DNA from: Endozoicomonas sp965198415
GTDB lineage: Bacteria; Pseudomonadota; Gammaproteobacteria; Pseudomonadales; Endozoicomonadaceae
Assembly: GCA_965198415.1 (NCBI GenBank)
Contig: CBDAPN010000032.1
Location: forward strand, 1,240,001-1,304,000
DNA: 64,000 bases
Direction: 5' to 3'
Both the position numbers and the translations under genes were made by a program. Below are positions 46,954-55,838 of this stretch, one piece after another; position 1 is the first letter of the stretch; each line of letters opens with the position of its first letter. The notes under the pieces were generated by a model that saw only the letters and a program-made list of their open reading frames with translations, was not told where the DNA came from and did not search any database.

Positions 46954-48005
46954 CTCAGCCAAAACATGTTCTGGTGATTAAAACCTCCTCAATGGGGGAT
47001 GTTATCCACACCCTACCAGCCTTGACCGATGCCGCTGCCGCCATTGCTGGCATTCGCTTTGACTGGGTAGTGGAAGAGGCCTTTGCAGAAATTCCAACCT
47101 GGCACCCTGCGGTTGAGCGGGTGATTCCGGTGGCGATTCGTCGTTGGCGTAAATCACTGTTCAAAACCTGGCGCTCAGGGGAGTGGCGACAGTTTAAAGA
47201 ACACATTGGTGCCAACCATTACGACGCCGTCATTGACGCTCAGGGTCTGCTGAAAAGTGCGCTGCTCACGCGAAAAGCCAGTGGCCCAAGCTTTGGCTTG
47301 AATAAAGACTCAGCGCGGGAGCCCATTGCAAGTCGCTTTTACCAGTTCCCACAGGCCGTTGCCTGGGATCAGCACGCCGTTGAGCGGGTACGACAACTCT
47401 TTGCCCAATCTCTGGGCTACCCGTTAGAGCAAACCAGCGGACGATTTTTACTGAACCAAGCGTTATTCCCCAAAGGGCAGGTACAAAATACCCCCTACGT
47501 TGTGTTTATCCACGGCACCACTTGGGCTAGCAAACATTGGCCTGAAAGCCATTGGCTTGCTCTGGCAAAAAAAGTGAATCAGGCAGGCTTTCATGTTGTG
47601 CTGCCCTGGGGCAATGAGTGTGAAAAAGCCAGAGCCGAGCGCATTGCAGGTGCTGGCGAAGCAGTCACGGTATTGCCCCGGCTATCACTGGCAAAGGTGG
47701 CCGGTGTTATCAGTGAGGCGCGGGCGGTGGTTGCGGTTGATACCGGTCTTGGGCACTTAACGGCAGCTCTGGAAACTCCGGCGGTGTCGTTATATGGCCC
47801 GACCAGCCCAGCCAGAGTTGGGGCATATGGCCACAATCAAAGGCACTTAACGCTTGCTGAATGCCCCAAAGCCGATACAGAAAACCCGTCTGTATTTACG
47901 CCGATGACACCGAATATTGTCTGGCAATCTCTGCGCGCCCTTCTCACAGAGCTGCACGAAGTTACAACCGGCAGTTGCGATGAGAAAGGAAAAATCCTAG
48001 AGTAA
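46950..48005 (+). CDS. waaC: LPS heptosyltransferase I WaaC
   Basis: Adds the first heptose to Kdo2-lipid A. Reading from a TTG at 46950 gives 351 residues with the family start QPKHVLVIKTSSMGDVIHTLPAL. GGAG lies 5 nt upstream, and the TTGA junction overlaps the waaF stop, a common coupling. A longer frame to 46797 lies wholly within waaF and is not credible. Later motifs are DAQGLLKSALL, FIHGTTWASKHWP and VAVDTGLGHLTAAL with YGPTSPARVG. Confidence 0.94.
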   Translation: MTQPKHVLVIKTSSMGDVIHTLPALTDAAAAIAGIRFDWVVEEAFAEIPTWHPAVERVIPVAIRRWRKSLFKTWRSGEWRQFKEHIGANHYDAVIDAQGLLKSALLTRKASGPSFGLNKDSAREPIASRFYQFPQAVAWDQHAVERVRQLFAQSLGYPLEQTSGRFLLNQALFPKGQVQNTPYVVFIHGTTWASKHWPESHWLALAKKVNQAGFHVVLPWGNECEKARAERIAGAGEAVTVLPRLSLAKVAGVISEARAVVAVDTGLGHLTAALETPAVSLYGPTSPARVGAYGHNQRHLTLAECPKADTENPSVFTPMTPNIVWQSLRALLTELHEVTTGSCDEKGKILE

Positions 48006-48045
48006 GCGCGCTTTTTATCCCACAGGTTATCGCACGGAACCATAA

Positions 48046-48300
48046 ATGACCAAACTGGAACAAGTAAAAGCCATATTGGCAGAACTTCTCAAACTGGACA
48101 CCAGTGATTTCAATGAACACACCGAACTGTTAGGCGCATTGCCAGAGTTTGATTCCATGGCCGTGATCGGGCTGATCACTGCCATAGAAGAGCGATTTGG
48201 CATCACAATTCATGATGACGACCTTGATGCAGAGCTGTTTGCAACCCCAGGCTCATTAATTGACTATGTTGAGTCAGCAATGGAGTCATGCGTGGCATAA
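48046..48300 (+). CDS. Stand-alone acyl carrier protein
   Basis: An 84-residue acidic four-helix carrier domain. The phosphopantetheine serine is in EFDSMAVIGLITAIEERFGI; the usual motif is DSL, here DSM. It lies 40 bp after waaC on the same strand and far from any fatty-acid synthesis genes, so it is a specialised ACP rather than AcpP. It may supply an acyl chain for envelope or surface glycan modification; no partner synthetase or transferase is adjacent. Confidence 0.85.
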   Translation: MTKLEQVKAILAELLKLDTSDFNEHTELLGALPEFDSMAVIGLITAIEERFGITIHDDDLDAELFATPGSLIDYVESAMESCVA

Positions 48301-48648
48301 ATTGCAACTTCCAGAAAACTTGTAAATTCTGGTGCGGCATTAACAGAATCGAATTTTTCTGGCTCGTTAGGCAGTAGTGGTTGGTGCAACCGGCATCTAA
48401 ATTTTGCTGTTCTGTGAGCTGGAAAATAGCAGTTTTGAAATATAATTTATGCAGCCAACCAACAGCTATTCAGTATTTTCTTGCAATTACAAGCAATGTG
48501 CTGCAAAAAGAATTGGATTTATTAATCAAGCGAATGTAAAGTTCCGCCAGAAGTTGAGCAGGCTACCATTGTCATGCTCTTACTATTTCATTACAAACAG
48601 GGTTGTTAACTGTATCGTTTGTCTAACAAAATCAGGTTATTAAGTATT
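48301..48648. other. Gap before AT-rich orphan gene
   Basis: 348 bp, turning AT-rich towards the right. A small CCAGAA/TTCTGG inverted repeat at about 48311-48332 may end the waaF-waaC-acp transcript. No gene is supported in it. Confidence 0.4.
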
Positions 48649-51219
48649 ATGATTCCAAATAATTTGCCACCGGCACAGTATCCACAATATTTTGAGAGAG
48701 CAGGTATTGAAAAAAATTGCTCCGTGACCCGAACGAATCATAGTAACGGCCATACAAATACGGATCGTCAACATATTTTAAACACCTTGAAATCATCTTT
48801 ACTTGCCTTTCTTTCAGAAACGCCAATTGACAACAACTATATTCTTTGTGGCTCGACAGCACTGGGCGTACATCTCAATGAGTTGCTAAAAAGCCCGGAG
48901 CATCACAGGAAGTTTGCAGACCTCCCCAGCGAAAAGAAGCAAATCACATCCATCGATATAGACAATCAAAATGACTTCGACCTTGTTACCAACAGTCAAA
49001 ATCCTAATATTAGTGAACTTATTACAACAATTAAAACAGGGCTTGGCGAGAGCTTTGCATTACAAGAGTTAGAATCTGAAGAGTATTCAAGAAGGAAATC
49101 TGCCCCTAAAAGTATGGAGCATAATGAGCTGCTGCTTATCAAAAGTGACTCTATTGGTTTACAGTCCTGCTATCGGGGGGACGATCTTGATATATTTAAA
49201 TTAGAAAAAGGTGTCAATATCATTACGGGAAAATCGCAAACATTAACAATAATGCATCTCAACAAAATTCTTTTCAAAATTGACATAATATATCAGCCTG
49301 AAGACCAAAAGGTCTTTGCAAAACACCCTTCTTTACTGAACATCTTTGAACAGGAGTTTAATAGTAAGCAGGTTGAATTCCAACACAACATCTACCAAGT
49401 CAATATTTTCAACCTGTCGGCATTAACCGGAATGCTTAACACAGGATTTATCAATACCACTAACTCCTGCCGAACTAATAATAATAAGTTTCTGAATCGC
49501 CTGATTCTCCTTAATAAGCTTTCAGATGCCAACATATTAAGAAATGAAAATGGTTTTCTGCATTCTACTTTTCATCAGTTTGCTGAAAACCATAGTTTAT
49601 CGAGACCTTCTCTTTCAAATATTGAAAAGTATTACATAAAAGTAAACCAGAAAGAACTAACCCAACAAGCGATAGAGAAAATTCTTCAAAAAAGAGAGGT
49701 CGAGCTAACTGATATGGCAATAAAGGAGATAAAAGAAGGGTTGGAAGAAAAGTTGAAAAACAATCCTAGAACTATAGAATCAGAAATAACTGACCAATAT
49801 CACAAGGCTGAGGCCAAGAAAAAAAATATTAATCAAGATCAATCTTGTAAAGCTAAGCAAGACTACTCAAAAACAATAACAATAACAACTGCCACACAGA
49901 CAGAAAGCTCGTGGATTGATACATCAGTAGAAAAAAATATTCTAGCTGCTCCCGTACACATTTCGCCCATCAAAAAAGAAAAAGAAAAAGAAAAAGAAAA
50001 AGAAAACAAACTATCAACTAATGGCATACAGATTAATAATCGAAGACATAATAAACAGAAAGACGCTCTATCCAGAGTAACATCCTATCTAAACAAAGCT
50101 CTTTACTCAATGGATAATGAAGATAAAACTATTGGGAAAAGAATGAGTGGAGGTATTAATAATTTATTTAATGCCTATGATGAATATAACAAATTAAAAG
50201 ACAATGGCTCAATATTTAACTCGTCAACTGATCTCAAAAATATAGATCACATTTCAAAATCTTTGACGAAATTACTTTTTAAAATGCGAGATCTTTTAAC
50301 TATGCAAGGGACATTACCTCTTGATGGTTTTTCATTCTCACTTGTGCTCTATAATTTTTTCTACTATGTTTGTGTGGATGGAATTCGACATACTGGAAGA
50401 GAACTTCAAAAATGTCGATTATCCTTTGCTGCTGATATAGATAAAATTTTATCAAGGTGGCCTATTACAACTGAATTAGCCAAGTTTGATTCAGACAAAA
50501 ATCCTGCAAAGAAAAGGGTAGTGAAATATCTAAGCGGATTGGTATCGGATCTATTGAGTATTTATGTTGGGCGCCGCAATTCTGCTAGAATTGTTCGCTC
50601 AGAACATCCTATTGTTATAACAAGAGCTCTTAAGTATCTTTCATCCTTTGGTGGAATTAAAGACCCTAGTGCTGTCATCGAACAACTTAAGTTATACCAG
50701 CTTGATGAAAAATACTACAAGGCTAATATCAACCAATTCAAAGATCATCATCTAACAATAGTTAATACAGCTTTTGATACGATAACAGACCCTTATTATT
50801 ATTTCGAAGACATATCCGATCTATATCAGTGGTTTTATGAAAATAATTATTGTGAGTTGTCGGCTTTAATTCTGATTAAACATCTAGAGTTTATTGTTAC
50901 CCCGCAGAATGTTAAGTACAGAAGGCAGGCAATTGACGATGGTTTCCTTGCTGAAGAAAATCTGAAATTTATTGTAGAGATTTATAAGCAATTACCTCAA
51001 AGCATTGAACCCATTGCTAAATTAGCAACATTTCCTGAATACAGTTTGAGAAAAGTAATGCGAAAAGCATTGCACAATAACATTCATCATGTCCGAGAGT
51101 ACTTCAACAAAAATGGCATTAAATTAGATACTCTGAATGTACCCAAACCAGAGGTGGTTAATTCACAATCTCAACCATGGTTCAGTAACTCATATATAAA
51201 ATGGTGCTCAATCTTATAA
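48649..51219 (+). CDS. Large orphan protein: NTase-like N-terminus, C-terminal CaaX-like box
   Basis: No named family recognised. The product is 856 residues from ATG 48649 (a TTG ten codons upstream is less likely). Residues 60-215 look like a nucleotidyltransferase fold: ILCGSTALGVHL (GS motif at 68-69), NDFDLVTN (D109, D111), and later ILFKIDIIY (D212) as the third acidic residue. A charged, probably coiled-coil middle includes a (KE)5 tract near 441-452. A long helical C-terminal half follows. The last four residues are Cys-Ser-Ile-Leu, matching a CaaX prenylation box of the geranylgeranyl type. No signal peptide is present. Codon use is strikingly AT-rich beside waaC and yicC, which suggests transfer. 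An effector acting inside a eukaryotic host is a speculation from these features. Confidence 0.7.
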   Translation: MIPNNLPPAQYPQYFERAGIEKNCSVTRTNHSNGHTNTDRQHILNTLKSSLLAFLSETPIDNNYILCGSTALGVHLNELLKSPEHHRKFADLPSEKKQITSIDIDNQNDFDLVTNSQNPNISELITTIKTGLGESFALQELESEEYSRRKSAPKSMEHNELLLIKSDSIGLQSCYRGDDLDIFKLEKGVNIITGKSQTLTIMHLNKILFKIDIIYQPEDQKVFAKHPSLLNIFEQEFNSKQVEFQHNIYQVNIFNLSALTGMLNTGFINTTNSCRTNNNKFLNRLILLNKLSDANILRNENGFLHSTFHQFAENHSLSRPSLSNIEKYYIKVNQKELTQQAIEKILQKREVELTDMAIKEIKEGLEEKLKNNPRTIESEITDQYHKAEAKKKNINQDQSCKAKQDYSKTITITTATQTESSWIDTSVEKNILAAPVHISPIKKEKEKEKEKENKLSTNGIQINNRRHNKQKDALSRVTSYLNKALYSMDNEDKTIGKRMSGGINNLFNAYDEYNKLKDNGSIFNSSTDLKNIDHISKSLTKLLFKMRDLLTMQGTLPLDGFSFSLVLYNFFYYVCVDGIRHTGRELQKCRLSFAADIDKILSRWPITTELAKFDSDKNPAKKRVVKYLSGLVSDLLSIYVGRRNSARIVRSEHPIVITRALKYLSSFGGIKDPSAVIEQLKLYQLDEKYYKANINQFKDHHLTIVNTAFDTITDPYYYFEDISDLYQWFYENNYCELSALILIKHLEFIVTPQNVKYRRQAIDDGFLAEENLKFIVEIYKQLPQSIEPIAKLATFPEYSLRKVMRKALHNNIHHVREYFNKNGIKLDTLNVPKPEVVNSQSQPWFSNSYIKWCSIL
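49974..50003 (+). repeat. Hexanucleotide repeat AAAAGA x5
   Basis: Five uninterrupted copies of AAAAGA, with G at 49978, 49984, 49990, 49996 and 50002. They encode alternating Lys-Glu. Slippage by whole units would change protein length without loss of frame. Confidence 0.9.
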
Positions 51220-51785
51220 AACACCTTCTGTGTACAGCTTCAAACTTTTAAAGTTGACAGTCACTGCATGGTGACTGGATTTGAATACAAAATATAAAGC
51301 GCTTCAACCAGTCGCCCTTAAAAACAGATGATTATTCCACGGAAGGACGCTCTGCCACTTTAGTAAACTGCGGATGCACAGGAACAGTTTGTCACAGTTA
51401 ACGCTAACAATAATTTTTTACGGTGCGGTCTGAATAAGATTCAGGCCTGCCAGCTTAGCGCTGGCAATTCCCATAGAGAAGCTGGGGTTCGAGGCATAAG
51501 ACAGTGGTTAGATGAACGCCAAACATTGCCCACCACTTAGCTTTGGCTTTTACTAAATCTTAGTGGAGAGCAATGGAAAAACAGTGTCGTTTTTACGCTG
51601 CTGTTAGGGGCTGTTGAGGCTTTCTTAGTAGGCTTGGGAAAGGCTTACAGATTCGTATCATTGCAGTTCCTACAGATAATTTCTACTCATAAGATTCAGA
51701 AGTGAGATTCACATTCAGGCACTCTGGCATTGTCGTTTTTGTGATGGATGGAATATTTGACACATACGCCACCATTAGCCAGCCC
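51220..51785. other. Gene-free stretch, likely decayed mobile DNA
   Basis: 566 bp between the orphan gene and the IS630 remnant. It has small hairpins (CAGTCAC with GTGACTG near 51259-51278; GCCAGC-ttagc-GCTGGC near 51449-51465) but no supported gene. It may be the eroded remainder of the insertion next to it. Confidence 0.4.
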
Positions 51786-52117
51786 TCAATAAAGACACTG
51801 ACCGATAGTTTTACTTTTCAAAACCAATGGACGCTTTGGGTCGTAAGGTTGCTGGTCAAGATCCAGAACCTCCTCCATAGCGCTGAAAAACTGGGCGCTT
51901 GCCTCTTCGGGAATGCACCACTCTTTGCTCAGGCAAGGTTTAAGTTCGTTTTTTTTAACTCGGAGTGAATGGTGCTTCTGGACATTTCATCAACATAATT
52001 TAGCGCAATCATTTTGTCCCGCAGCAGGTTCAGCGACCAGCGGCAACGACCTTTCGGCGGTGGTGAGATAGATGCAAAAATCTTCTCACCAGATACCTTG
52101 ACTTTCCGCTTATTGAG
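51786..52117 (-). pseudogene. IS630-family transposase remnant
   Basis: Reading the minus strand gives, in one frame, SISPPPKGRCRWSLNLLRDKM and SRSTIHSELKKTNLNL. After a shift by one base it gives LKPCLSKEWCIPEEASAQFF, then SAMEEVLDLDQQPYDPKRPLV. This is the IS630 (Tc1/mariner-like) pattern PPKGR.RWTL followed by LKKHELKPW.KKQWCIP and YDP.RPVVCLDE. The catalytic LDE segment is missing and the N-terminal DNA-binding domain is absent, so it is a dead fragment. No terminal repeats could be assigned. Confidence 0.8.
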
Positions 52118-52196
52118 TCAAAAAAAAGAGTTTGCCCACCTCTTAAACAGCAACGGGTAACGGATATCTGCAAACCGATTTGGACGGGTAAAAAAC

Positions 52197-53066
52197 CTAT
52201 TCAATATTTTGCACCTGTTCACGCATCTGCTCGATTAAGACCTTAAGATTTACCGCGCTCTTTGTCAGCCCTGAATGGATGGATTTGGACGACAGAGTGT
52301 TTGCTTCGCGGTTTAACTCCTGCATGAGAAAATCCAGCCTTCGCCCGATGGGTACAGGTTTGGTGGAGGCAAGGGTTCTGCGAACTTCTCCAATATGCGT
52401 TTCCAGTCGGTCCAGCTCTTCGTCTACATCCATCTTTTGGGCCAGTAAGACCATCTCTTGCTCAAGGCGACCCGGTTCTAACTCCTGCTTTGCTTCAGCG
52501 AGTCTGGTAAGGATTTTGTCCCGCTGGTTGTGCAGAATTTCTGGTAGCAACGTACGCAGCTCGCTCACCTCGGTTGCCATCTTTTCGAGCCTTGCCTCAA
52601 TGAACGACTTAAGTCCCTGCCCTTCTCGCTGCCTCATTTTTATCAACTGAATGATCGCATCATCAAACCCACTAATCAGCGCTTGATGAATTGCATTTAT
52701 GTCGGTTTCGTCCGCTGTACGAATACCGGGCCACTGCAAAACTTCAAGAGGGTTTACTGGCGCTGTTTGGGGAAAGTAAGCTTCGAGCTCATGAATCGCA
52801 AGGCGCAATTTGTCCAGTAAGGTGCGATTGATCCCCAAAGCCTGCTCTTGCTCAACCAATTGTAATTTAAGGTTGCACTCAACCTTGCCCCGCTTTAGAT
52901 GTTTTCGGAGAATTTCCCGCAAAGCGGGCTCAATTTCCCGGGCTTGTTCAGACAGACGAAAATGAGGTTCAAGATAGCGGTGGTTAACGGAGCGGATTTC
53001 CCAGACCAGGCTTCCCCAGTCCTCCTGCATCTGAACCCGAGCGAATGCGGTCATGCTGGAAGTCAT
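52197..53066 (-). CDS. yicC: YicC-family endoribonuclease
   Basis: YicC/YloC-type protein, a hexameric RNA-cleaving enzyme family linked to stress and small-RNA decay. The 289 residues have the N-terminal SMTAFARVQ...WEIRSVNHRYLEPHFRL and the C-terminal GRRLDFLMQELNREANTLSSKS signature, both typical. ATG 53066 gives the conserved MTSSMTAF start. It is divergent from rph, a widely conserved arrangement. Confidence 0.93.
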   Translation of the reverse strand: MTSSMTAFARVQMQEDWGSLVWEIRSVNHRYLEPHFRLSEQAREIEPALREILRKHLKRGKVECNLKLQLVEQEQALGINRTLLDKLRLAIHELEAYFPQTAPVNPLEVLQWPGIRTADETDINAIHQALISGFDDAIIQLIKMRQREGQGLKSFIEARLEKMATEVSELRTLLPEILHNQRDKILTRLAEAKQELEPGRLEQEMVLLAQKMDVDEELDRLETHIGEVRRTLASTKPVPIGRRLDFLMQELNREANTLSSKSIHSGLTKSAVNLKVLIEQMREQVQNIE

Positions 53067-53313
53067 GAAATACTCTTTAGTCGATAGGCAACAAGCGCAC
53101 ATTATTTCAGAAGATTGTCAGAAAGATAAGCTAACAGCAGAAGATTTCGGCAATATTGAATTACCATGGCGAGGTGACTGCTCCGTGCCCAATTGCACCC
53201 AAAGGGCATACAGGCGAAGATTTAGCTAATTACAACAACAGGGTTTTCCCGAAACGGGTCAGAGCAGTTATAATTCAGCGCGAATTTTTGCACAGTCAGC
53301 AAGGTAACACCCA

Positions 53314-54030
53314 ATGCGTCCAAGCAGAAGAACGGCAGACCAGCTTCGTGAAGTCAACATTACCCGAAATTACACCAAACATGCGGAAGGTTCCGTACTG
53401 ATAGAGTTTGGCGATACCAAAGTTATTTGTACCGCGTCGGTTGAACGGGGCGTACCCCGGTTTTTAAAAGGTACCGGCCAAGGCTGGATTACCGCTGAGT
53501 ACGGCATGCTGCCCCGCTCCACCACTGAGCGGATGGGCCGAGAAGCCTCCCGTGGCAAACAGGGCGGCAGAACGTTGGAGATTCAACGCCTGATTGGCCG
53601 CGCCCTGCGAGCCGCAGTGGATATGAAAAAACTCGGCGAAAACACCATTAATATTGACTGCGATGTGATTCAGGCCGATGGCGGCACCCGCACAGCGTCC
53701 ATCACCGGCGCCTGTGTGGCGTTGATGGATGCATTGAAGTACATGCAGGCGAAAAAAATGGTCAAAACCGACCCGTTTCTGCACCTGATTGCTGCGGTTT
53801 CGGTGGGCATTTATAAAGGCAGCCCGGTGCTGGACCTTGACTATCCAGAAGACTCCAGTGCAGAAACCGACATGAATGTGGTGATGACCGACGCCGGTGG
53901 CTTTATTGAAGTTCAGGGTACCGCAGAAGCGGCACCGTTTAGCCAAAATGAAATGCTGGCCATGATGGCACTGGCTCGATCCGGCATTGAGGAACTGATC
54001 GAAATGCAGAAAAAAGCACTGGCAGCGTAA
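53314..54030 (+). CDS. rph: Ribonuclease PH
   Basis: Phosphorolytic 3'-5' exoribonuclease that trims tRNA 3' ends. At 238 residues it has the standard length, without the frameshift known from E. coli K-12. Motifs are RPSRRTADQLREVNIT, the arginine-rich substrate site LPRSTTERMGREASRGKQGGRTLEIQRLIGRALRA (conserved arginines), DCDVIQADGGTRTASITGA, and the late DLDYPEDSSAETDMNVVMT. The DCDV and TDMN segments hold the catalytic acids. It converges with the Crc-like gene. Confidence 0.96.
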   Translation: MRPSRRTADQLREVNITRNYTKHAEGSVLIEFGDTKVICTASVERGVPRFLKGTGQGWITAEYGMLPRSTTERMGREASRGKQGGRTLEIQRLIGRALRAAVDMKKLGENTINIDCDVIQADGGTRTASITGACVALMDALKYMQAKKMVKTDPFLHLIAAVSVGIYKGSPVLDLDYPEDSSAETDMNVVMTDAGGFIEVQGTAEAAPFSQNEMLAMMALARSGIEELIEMQKKALAA

Positions 54031-54052
54031 TAACCGTTGTTGTCGGTATTGT

Positions 54053-54078
54053 GAAAATCCGGTCAAGGCCGGGTTTTC
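54053..54078. terminator. Bidirectional terminator between rph and crc-like gene
   Basis: Stem GAAAATCCGG (54053-54062) with CCGGGTTTTC (54069-54078), one G-T wobble, loop of 6. A- and T-rich flanks make it usable from both converging genes. Confidence 0.75.
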
Positions 54079-54081
54079 ATA

Positions 54082-54855
54082 TCAGAGATCCAGCTCCCAG
54101 TCATAATCAATAATCACTGGCGCATGGGAGGAGAATGTCTGCCCCTTGTAGATTCCACCATTGAGAACGCGATGGCGCATTCCTGGCGTAACGATCTGGT
54201 AATCGATACGCATACCGATGTTTTTCTGGCGCTGGCTCTCATCTTTCCACCAGCTGTATTTGCCCGGCTCACGATCCACTTCGCGGTAAGCATCACAAAA
54301 ACCCATCTCTCCTAGCAGGCCTTCCATCCAACCTCGCTCTGCCTGATTAAAACCGGATACCTCTTGCGCATCCCGCCAGTTCGACACATCTATTTTGCGG
54401 TGGGCGATGTTCCAGGTGCCGCACATAATAAACTCACGGCGTTTGCGACGCTGCTTGCTTAAATGATGGGAGTAACCGTCCAGAAACCGATATTTGAAGT
54501 TAAGCGCTTCTTCGTTATCACCTTCTGGAGCATACAGGCTAACGAGGCTGATTTTATCGAAGTCAGCCTGCAAATAACGACCAGTTTCATCGACCTCTGG
54601 TGAACCGAGACCGCTGATAATCGCCTTGGGAGCATAGCGAGTATAAATAGCAACACCCCCACGCCCCTCTCGCTGGTAACCACTGAACGCGTAAGAGAAG
54701 TAGCCGTCAAGGAAATATTGATCCTCAATAACCTGCTCATCTTCACGAGTATCCTGTAAACAAATCAGGTCTGCATCTTGCTCAAGGAGCCAGTCAAACA
54801 GGCCTTTTTCTCGTGCATTTTTAATGCCTTCGCAATTTAAGCTGATAACTCTCAT
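54082..54855 (-). CDS. crc: Crc-like protein of the exonuclease III family
   Basis: Probable catabolite repression control protein, which in Pseudomonas acts with Hfq to block translation of catabolic mRNAs. The 257 residues follow Crc closely: CLQDTRED, GVAIYTRYAPKAIISGLG, GRYLQADFDKISLVSLYAP, HHLSKQRRKRREFIMCGTWNIAHRK, and RIDYQIVTPGMRHRV near the end. ExoIII catalytic residues are degraded: the GDxN aspartate is Thr (GTWNIAH) and the final SDH is SSH, as expected for a non-nuclease. ATG 54855 begins the conserved MRVISLN; three upstream codons are extra. The rph-crc neighbourhood matches Pseudomonas. A weak nuclease role is not excluded. Confidence 0.85.
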   Translation of the reverse strand: MRVISLNCEGIKNAREKGLFDWLLEQDADLICLQDTREDEQVIEDQYFLDGYFSYAFSGYQREGRGGVAIYTRYAPKAIISGLGSPEVDETGRYLQADFDKISLVSLYAPEGDNEEALNFKYRFLDGYSHHLSKQRRKRREFIMCGTWNIAHRKIDVSNWRDAQEVSGFNQAERGWMEGLLGEMGFCDAYREVDREPGKYSWWKDESQRQKNIGMRIDYQIVTPGMRHRVLNGGIYKGQTFSSHAPVIIDYDWELDL

Positions 54856-55342
54856 CGAATACACCTTGTCAGCGCGTCAAGGCACACTGACACTAAGCTT
54901 GTTAACTCGGCAAGGCAGTAACCGGAAAAATAAACTAACGACAGACTACGATTATATGCCCGCATGAAAAACAGCCGTGCTATTGATCAGAACGTACTAT
55001 TGATCAGAAAAAGATCATTATAAACGACGGATAAGGTTTAAGCTCTCATAAATGCGGCGAATCTAACAGTATTCCTCCCGCACCAAACTCATGACAGAGT
55101 TGGGTAGAGACCTCTGAGCATCCGGGAATAAGGCTCAAAGCAGTAAAGGCAGAACGTTTGAGATGAAAAAAAAGTCTTTCAGGCAAAGAGTCCCTGTTCA
55201 CGAAAAAATCTGATTGTTAAGTGCGGATAGCATAAATGTATGAACAACAACTTGCCGAAAAAGCGTAGAAAAGTATCCAAAAAGCTCTTGCCACATCATC
55301 TGAATGTTTGGGTTGAGCGCACAATAAGGAGCCTCATCCAGT
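54856..55342. other. Gap with short direct repeat
   Basis: 487 bp upstream of the crc-like gene and downstream of the small gene at 55343, both on the minus strand. It holds two copies of CTATTGATCAGAA (54980-54992 and 54997-55009), spaced 17 bp apart, in the crc upstream region: a possible regulator site. Nothing else is recognised. Confidence 0.4.
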
Positions 55343-55669
55343 TTATTTTGAACGTCCTTCTTTTATAGACCGATACTCGTCAAGCGCATCGTCGTCGATG
55401 TATATATCCACGGGTTCTGCCCAATGAGCATTGCTACCGAATTTTTTTATGCCTGATACCCAAAACTCTTGCCCGGTCTGCTCTTCATAGAAATTACCTG
55501 ACACACCGCCGCCTTTAATGCGCTTAAGCACCAGATTTCGATAGTAGATGCTTTGTCCTGTTTTTGAAAAAGTCACCCAACCAATACGCGCTCTGACACC
55601 ATCAATTTCGCCCTCTTTATTTTCGACATACATGACTCGCTTATCTTTGCCTTTTGTTAACTGACTCAT
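55343..55669 (-). CDS. Small conserved-looking protein of unknown function
   Basis: A 108-residue soluble protein without signal peptide. Features include YVENKEGEIDGVRARIGWVTF, then SKTGQSIYYRNLVLKRIKGG, EFWVSGIKKFGSNAHWAEPV and an acidic end IDDDALDEYRSIK. Normal base composition and protein-like order suggest a real gene. I do not recognise a named family. An internal ATG at residue 13 is a possible alternative start. Confidence 0.6.
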   Translation of the reverse strand: MSQLTKGKDKRVMYVENKEGEIDGVRARIGWVTFSKTGQSIYYRNLVLKRIKGGGVSGNFYEEQTGQEFWVSGIKKFGSNAHWAEPVDIYIDDDALDEYRSIKEGRSK

Positions 55670-55838
55670 TATTTATAACCCGGAATCCTGAAACATCTGC
55701 TCGGCAATAGTATTGGTCATAGCTGCGCTGGAGCGGCAACATTCGATCGCTTTTACCGCCCATTACCGCAAAAAAGGACAGTTCATTAATTGACTTAAAC
55801 TGATATAAAGACTAACTGACCGCTACCAACCAAATCGA

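Noticed and set aside
47002..47010. Perfect DnaA box TTATCCACA in waaC
   Set aside because: It encodes the conserved family segment GDVIHT, so the match is explained by coding constraint.
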